Source: Longibacter sp051155795
GTDB lineage: Bacteria > Bacteroidota > Rhodothermia > Rhodothermales > Salinibacteraceae
Direction: 5' to 3'
NCBI RefSeq assembly: GCF_051155795.1
Contig: NZ_DAXETW010000018.1
Location: forward strand, 1-18,230
DNA length: 18,230 bases
Part shown: in pieces, positions 14,409-18,230 of the stretch
Position numbering within the stretch: the first letter of the stretch is position 1
Layout of the letters: each line of letters opens with the position of its first letter
The notes under the pieces: model-generated
Told to the model about the DNA's origin: nothing
Databases searched by the model: none
What the model saw: the letters and a program-made list of their open reading frames with translations, nothing else
Position numbers and translations under genes: made by a program

Positions 14409-16163
14409 ATGCCGCTTCCCGTCCGGCCACTTTCTCTGATTACGGCCTGTTTCCTCATGATGGTGTACCCATCGCTGGTATGGGCTGAGTCGCACGAGCC
14501 AATTAGCATCCATGAGGCGCGTGTACGTATGGGCGACGCCACCGGCGCAGAGCGTCCACACTTTGACGATGCGGACTGGCCCGAGCGCCTGCTGTACAGA
14601 GCACCGGACTCACGTGGCATCTACTGGATTCGCACCCGCATCCGCATCTCCCCTGATGCCGTTCACCACCGACCCGCGGGCGTTCTGCTTTCCGCTCTGG
14701 CTTCCGCAGAGATGTTCTGGGATGGAGTGCGGATTGGACGGAAAGGTCAGGTCGGTGCCGCAGCCGAAGACGAACAACCTGGCCCCCTTCGATCGACCGT
14801 ACACATTCCGGATTCGCTCTACACGCCCGGTGAGCACGTGCTGGCAATACGTCTTTCCAACCACCATATGCCGCTCGACTTCGAATACTCGCTGTACGGT
14901 CTCATCGTCGGCCCGCTGGCCGCATTCGAACGGACTCCGATCGATTATTTCCCGCTTCTCTTTGTCGGCGGCTTCCTTTTCATCGTCGTCTACGCAGGCC
15001 TGCTGTTTGTCTTAGACCCGACTCGCCGATCCCTGGGCATCCTCGCCCTGTTCTGCCTGATCATTTCGTTCGTCATCGGGACGGAGAGTCTGCGCGTCCT
15101 CTACAACTACACCTACGACTGGCACGCGCTGCGCATTCACGCGATCACCGGTCTGACAGCAGCGATGGGGCTCCTCCTTGTCGCGTTCGTGGTCATTCAC
15201 TTTGACGTACCCGGGAAGAAACGATGGCTTGCGATCGTGGCAGCAATCACCGTCGCCACCATTACGCTCGTTGCCTCATCGGACGGGGCCGTCTACGGCA
15301 TGTATTTCGTCATGACGTGCGCAGCGCTCATAGCAACAATTTGGGCGGTTCATGCAGGGCGAACCGGAGCTAAACTGGCCTGCGGCGGACTTGCACTGTG
15401 CCTGGTCGCTCTGTTATCCACCGGCACCGGATTCTCGTCAGGATACTTTTCGCCCGCCTTCTCCGTATTTGTCGTCGGTCTCCTCGGGACACTCGCCGCC
15501 CGCCACCATCGCGAGGAAACTCGGCGGCGGAAGGCCGAACTCCGCCAATCACAGCTAGAAACGGAGTTGCTCAAGCGGCACATTCAGCCGCACTTCCTGA
15601 TGAACACCCTGACAGCAGCGATGGAATGGATCGAAGCCCAGCCGGACAAGGGAGTCGACTTTCTGCATTCTGTCGCCCACCTGCTGAATAGGCTACATGC
15701 AATCTCCGGCAGCCGCCTGATTCGCGTTGAGGAAGAGTTGCGGGTATGCCAGGCATACGTAGAGGTGATGGGCTTTCGCACAGACACGGACTGTCGCATC
15801 GATACGACGGGCGTGAACAAGGACGCGTTGATCCCTCCAGCCGTTTTCCATACCATCGTGGAGAATAGCTTTACCCACAACAGCTACGCTTCCGGATGCA
15901 ATATCGGCTTCACCCTTCGGGAGACCGTAACCGCCGGTCGTCGATCCTATCACTGGACATCGCCCGGTGGAACCGAAGACATTCACCGGCAGAAGCACGC
16001 CCGCGATGGAACGGGGCTTCGCTACATCCGGGCACGCCTGGATGATGTTGCCCCCGGACGGTGGGAGCTCCACTCCAAACCGTGCACCTCGTCGAGCGCG
16101 CCAAACGCCGACTGGTGCACGATCATCGTTCTCCCTGTGGATCTCGCCCAGACGGAGATCTGA
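14409..16163 (+). CDS. LytS-type sensor histidine kinase with 7TMR-DISM-like sensor
   Basis: A 584-residue membrane kinase. A signal peptide (1-26, ending SLVWA) leads into a periplasmic beta domain (about 35-170) of the galactose-binding or 7TMR-DISMED2 type (FDDADWPERLLY, GIYWIRTRIRI, LYTPGEHVLAIRLSN). Seven hydrophobic segments follow (about 180-368), as in 7TMR-DISM sensors. After a short charged helix comes the His_kinase (PF06580) domain with phospho-acceptor His395 in QPHFLMNTL and the N-box Asn486 in IVENSFTHN. The G-box is GTGLRYIRARL. The usual DNG motif between N- and G-boxes is absent; HWTSPGGTED stands there. The frame begins at a GTG (14400), but the ATG at 14409 is equally good. 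It is followed after 45 nt by its LytTR regulator and diverges from the secreted hydrolase gene. The ligand is unknown; the extracytoplasmic fold suggests a carbohydrate or other small envelope molecule. Confidence 0.9.
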   Translation: MPLPVRPLSLITACFLMMVYPSLVWAESHEPISIHEARVRMGDATGAERPHFDDADWPERLLYRAPDSRGIYWIRTRIRISPDAVHHRPAGVLLSALASAEMFWDGVRIGRKGQVGAAAEDEQPGPLRSTVHIPDSLYTPGEHVLAIRLSNHHMPLDFEYSLYGLIVGPLAAFERTPIDYFPLLFVGGFLFIVVYAGLLFVLDPTRRSLGILALFCLIISFVIGTESLRVLYNYTYDWHALRIHAITGLTAAMGLLLVAFVVIHFDVPGKKRWLAIVAAITVATITLVASSDGAVYGMYFVMTCAALIATIWAVHAGRTGAKLACGGLALCLVALLSTGTGFSSGYFSPAFSVFVVGLLGTLAARHHREETRRRKAELRQSQLETELLKRHIQPHFLMNTLTAAMEWIEAQPDKGVDFLHSVAHLLNRLHAISGSRLIRVEEELRVCQAYVEVMGFRTDTDCRIDTTGVNKDALIPPAVFHTIVENSFTHNSYASGCNIGFTLRETVTAGRRSYHWTSPGGTEDIHRQKHARDGTGLRYIRARLDDVAPGRWELHSKPCTSSSAPNADWCTIIVLPVDLAQTEI

Positions 16164-16208
16164 TCGCTCCAACTGACCGGCTTCAGACTGACGCCTGACA
16201 CATCGACC

Positions 16209-16916
16209 ATGCGAATCCTGATCGTCGAAGACGAAGCCATCATCGCACGCCGCCTACGACGCCTCGTACGGGAAAGCTGCCCCAGGCCGATAGAGTCCAT
16301 CGACGCCGTCCAGTCCATCGGACAGGCCAGACCGATTCTGGAAGCGAAAGCCGTTGATGTGCTATTTCTCGACCTGAATCTACGTGGCGACGACGGCTTC
16401 GACATTCTCGAAGAAACGGCCGCCGAACCGTATCACACCGTGGTAGTTTCGGCATACACGGACCGAGCGATCGAAGCCTTTGACCTGGGCGTCTTTGATT
16501 TCGTTGGCAAACCCTTCGACTGCAAGCGCCTGAAAAAAACGTTCACGCGTATGTTTGATGCCACGCGGCGGCATCATTCCGGACTGGAGTCCCTCGTTCT
16601 CCACAAACAGGGGCGCCTCGTTCGCATCCCCGTGGCCGACGTTAAGCGGGTGGAAGCAGCCGGATCGTATGCCAGACTCGTGCTGGACGACGGACGAAAC
16701 GAACTGCACGGGAAGTCGCTCACGCGGTTACTGGATCTGCTACCACCGACCTTCTTCCGAATCCACCGTTCGCACATCGTGCGACTGGACACCATCCGCA
16801 GCGTCAGGTCCAGAGAAGGGAGCCGGTACGACGTTCTCCTGGAAACGGGTGAAGTCTTGCCCGTCGGACGAACCCGCATCGACGACCTGCGCACCGCTCT
16901 TGAGCCTACCGGCTGA
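16209..16916 (+). CDS. LytTR-family response regulator
   Basis: A 235-residue DNA-binding regulator paired with the upstream kinase. The receiver domain (1-118) has the acidic pocket E7-D8-E9, phospho-acceptor Asp55 in LFLDLNLRG, Ser81 in VVVSAY and Lys101 in VGKPF. The LytTR domain (about 128-230) has the conserved IPVADVKRVEAAGSYARLVL strand region, FFRIHRSHIVRLDTI and VLPVGRTRIDDLR. LytTR proteins bind paired short direct repeats through beta-strands rather than helix-turn-helix. The 45-nt spacing to the kinase indicates one transcript. The 3' end overlaps the convergent dehydrogenase gene by 11 bp, with no terminator between them. Targets are unknown; the divergent secreted hydrolase and the S9 pair are the obvious local candidates. 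Confidence 0.95.
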   Translation: MRILIVEDEAIIARRLRRLVRESCPRPIESIDAVQSIGQARPILEAKAVDVLFLDLNLRGDDGFDILEETAAEPYHTVVVSAYTDRAIEAFDLGVFDFVGKPFDCKRLKKTFTRMFDATRRHHSGLESLVLHKQGRLVRIPVADVKRVEAAGSYARLVLDDGRNELHGKSLTRLLDLLPPTFFRIHRSHIVRLDTIRSVRSREGSRYDVLLETGEVLPVGRTRIDDLRTALEPTG

Positions 16917-17694
16917 AGTTGGCGAGGACGGGGTGCATGACGCGGGGGAAATGGCGGCAGAGAAAGCCCATCACCTTGCCGTGTCCGGTGAAGACGTATT
17001 CCCGCTTCCGCTTCTCGATCGCATCGGCCATGACCCGGGCGGCTTTGTCCGTCGGCCACATGAGCGCTGCGTTCCGCGGGTCCCGGCGGTCTGGGTCCGG
17101 GGTGTTCGTGTTATCGACGCGGGCGATGTCGCTTTCGACGAGGCCCGGGTGGATCGTCGTGCAGGTCACGGCCTCGTCCTTCAACTCCATCGAGAGCGCC
17201 TCCCCGATCGAGCGAACCGCTGCTTTCGAAGCGGAATACGCGCCGGTGTTGGGCAGCGTCACCATCGACGCCACGCTTCCGATCAAGACGATGCGGCCGT
17301 CGGTCTTGCGAAGCTCCGGAAGGGCACAGCGCGCCGTCTGTGCGAGACCGACCACGTTGACATCTAGCTGTCGTCGCCAAGTCTCCGCATCCAGCTCTTC
17401 GATCGTGCCGATCGCCCCGAACCCGGCATTGGCGACCGCAACGTCGAGCCGCCCGAAGTGGTCGACGACCTGTTTGACCGCGGCCTCCAGTTGCGCCTCC
17501 TCCGTCACATCGCACGGCACGACCAGAGCCTTCTGCCCGAGCGCCCGCACCTCCCCGGCCACGGCGCGCAACTGCTCTTCCCGCCGTGCGGAGAGCGCGA
17601 CGTCTGCACCGCGACGCGCGCATTCCAGCGCCAGCGCCCGTCCAATCCCCGAAGAAGCTCCCGTGATCCAGACGACGTGTCCATTGAAAGGCAT
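16906..17694 (-). CDS. Short-chain dehydrogenase/reductase (SDR)
   Basis: A 262-residue NAD(P)-dependent oxidoreductase of the classical SDR type. The cofactor motif TGASSGIG is at 11-18, followed by a basic SARREEQ region (35-41) that hints at NADP(H). CDVT is at 61-64, NAG at 89-91, and the catalytic tetrad is Asn113, Ser140, Tyr153 and Lys157 (YSASK). The C-terminal part has PGLVESDIAR and a basic amphipathic tail (GHGKVMGFLCRHFPRVMHPV) resembling membrane-associated SDRs such as the DltE/YqjQ-like group. The substrate cannot be predicted. The ATG at 17694 is the only start consistent with the Rossmann fold. It follows the S41 peptidase gene on the same strand after 114 bp containing a strong G-rich tract, and its stop overlaps the response regulator gene tail to tail. 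Confidence 0.92.
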   Translation of the reverse strand: MPFNGHVVWITGASSGIGRALALECARRGADVALSARREEQLRAVAGEVRALGQKALVVPCDVTEEAQLEAAVKQVVDHFGRLDVAVANAGFGAIGTIEELDAETWRRQLDVNVVGLAQTARCALPELRKTDGRIVLIGSVASMVTLPNTGAYSASKAAVRSIGEALSMELKDEAVTCTTIHPGLVESDIARVDNTNTPDPDRRDPRNAALMWPTDKAARVMADAIEKRKREYVFTGHGKVMGFLCRHFPRVMHPVLANFSR

Positions 17695-17762
17695 CAGGTT
17701 GTGAGTCCCTCGTTGTTCGTAGTGGATTGGCTCCGTTCCACGTACGACGGACTACTTTCGGT

Positions 17763-17807
17763 CCCTTTCTCCCTTCCCCCGTTCCCCCTTTCCCAAAGCC
17801 CTCGCCC
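17763..17807 (-). repeat. Seven-run G-rich tract between the S41 and SDR genes
   Basis: On the minus strand, the sense strand of both neighbours, seven G-runs of three to five (for example 17807-17805, 17801-17799, 17794-17792) are separated by loops of 2-5 nt. This is a very strong quadruplex pattern that would also be present in read-through mRNA. It starts 2 bp after the S41 stop codon. It resembles the G-tracts at 582 and 4881 but has no heptads after it. Confidence 0.75.
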
Positions 17808-17808
17808 T

Positions 17809-18230
17809 TTATCTCTTAGACACGAGGCGCACGGCCGTTGCCATTGCGACATCCGTTGTGCCGACGTGCATGTCCGGGACCGGGACGTCCGGGATGACGC
17901 CGCGTCCGTCCTGGCGCTCGTTTAAGCGGGTGTACTCGGCAATGGACGCCATGGCGCGGAAGCCGCTGTTGGGCAGCCGGAAGGGGTAGGCTTCTCCGAA
18001 TCCGCTCGGGCGGCCTCCGGTCTCGCTGCCGACAATCGTCGCGATGCCGTAGTACTGCGCGACATCGGCCAGCTTTACCGCAGCTGAGAACGTGCGGGGT
18101 CCCACGAGAATAGCGATCGGGCCGCTGAACCGAAACCGGGTGTCGGGAAGCGGCATCGGGTCGTATTCGATATCGATCACCTTCCCGGAACGGGCCCGCT
18201 GGTACGCGGCTGGTCCGAGATCACGGGCTT
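17809..18230 (-). CDS. S41-family peptidase, C-terminal part (cut by window edge)
   Basis: The last 140 or so codons of a gene that starts beyond the window; the frame is open through the final base. The sequence GPIAILVGPRTFSAAVKLAD, then YYGIATIVGSETGGRPSGFGE, is characteristic of the TSPc/S41 fold in its tail-specific or IRBP-like branch. The catalytic Ser is in TFSAA (codon 18087-18085), and IVGSETGG is the loop after it. Many relatives have Glu after SAA; here it is Val. The following GVIPDVPV resembles the usual GvxPDvxv closing motif before the final helix, so the C-terminus is complete. N-terminal signal and cap domains cannot be seen. It probably acts outside the cytoplasm, adding to the exported peptidases of this window. 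Confidence 0.85.
   Translation of the reverse strand, partial: ARDLGPAAYQRARSGKVIDIEYDPMPLPDTRFRFSGPIAILVGPRTFSAAVKLADVAQYYGIATIVGSETGGRPSGFGEAYPFRLPNSGFRAMASIAEYTRLNERQDGRGVIPDVPVPDMHVGTTDVAMATAVRLVSKR

Noticed and set aside
14345..14561. Longer N-terminus for the alpha/beta hydrolase
   Set aside because: Residues upstream of the ATG at 14204 have no fold or signal character, would bury the signal peptide, and partly overlap the divergent kinase gene and the candidate promoter.
1..18230. Mobile element or genomic island
   Set aside because: No transposase, integrase, tRNA or flanking target duplication was seen, and base composition looks even. The S9 pair is better explained by local tandem duplication.

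Overview
The window is about 18 kb of GC-rich bacterial chromosome with dense coding, almost no Shine-Dalgarno sequences, several secreted peptidases or hydrolases, and a LytS/LytTR two-component pair with a 7TMR-DISM-like sensor. Together these suggest a marine or halophilic member of the Rhodothermota/Bacteroidota (Salinibacter or Rhodothermus relatives). This placement is inferred from protein character and gene style; no rRNA or other marker gene is present. I see no tRNA, rRNA, CRISPR array, transposase, integrase or phage gene.

Layout. (1) 1-581, plus strand: the 3' end of one small DMT/YdcZ-type (DUF606) membrane protein and a complete second one, probably a tandem paralogue pair. (2) 582-893: a non-coding boundary with a G-rich tract, a 9-unit heptad array, a triple 14-bp repeat and a strong bidirectional terminator. 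(3) 894-6140, minus strand: a lipid-transport operon read mlaE (STAS-permease fusion) -> mlaF (ATPase) -> mlaD/pqiB-like MCE protein -> pqiC-like lipoprotein, followed downstream by nuoH (complex I subunit H) standing apart from other nuo genes. (4) 6595-12611, plus strand: two large secreted S9 prolyl-oligopeptidase paralogues in tandem. Each carries an extra C-terminal domain of about 220 residues resembling DUF3108, and each is followed by a related terminator hairpin. (5) 12705-14204, minus strand: a secreted alpha/beta hydrolase (TAP/proline iminopeptidase-like, S33). (6) 14409-16916, plus strand: a LytS-type sensor histidine kinase and a LytTR response regulator, divergent from the hydrolase. 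(7) 16906-18230, minus strand: a short-chain dehydrogenase whose 3' end overlaps the regulator by 11 bp, and the 3' part of an S41 peptidase cut by the window edge.

How the parts may work together. The Mla/Pqi-like operon would make an envelope-spanning lipid shuttle: permease with cytoplasmic STAS and ATPase, periplasmic MCE protein, and outer-membrane-facing lipoprotein. The S9 pair, the S33-like hydrolase and the S41 peptidase form an exported peptidase neighbourhood, and the LytS/LytTR pair is a plausible local regulator of the divergent hydrolase.

The most unusual non-coding feature is a composite repeat present twice, between genes: a G-rich, quadruplex-capable tract, then a conserved GGGTGGC, then nine CATTCGC-like heptads in the same orientation. 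One copy sits inside the mla operon, between mlaE and mlaF. Further G-rich tracts lie at two other gene boundaries.
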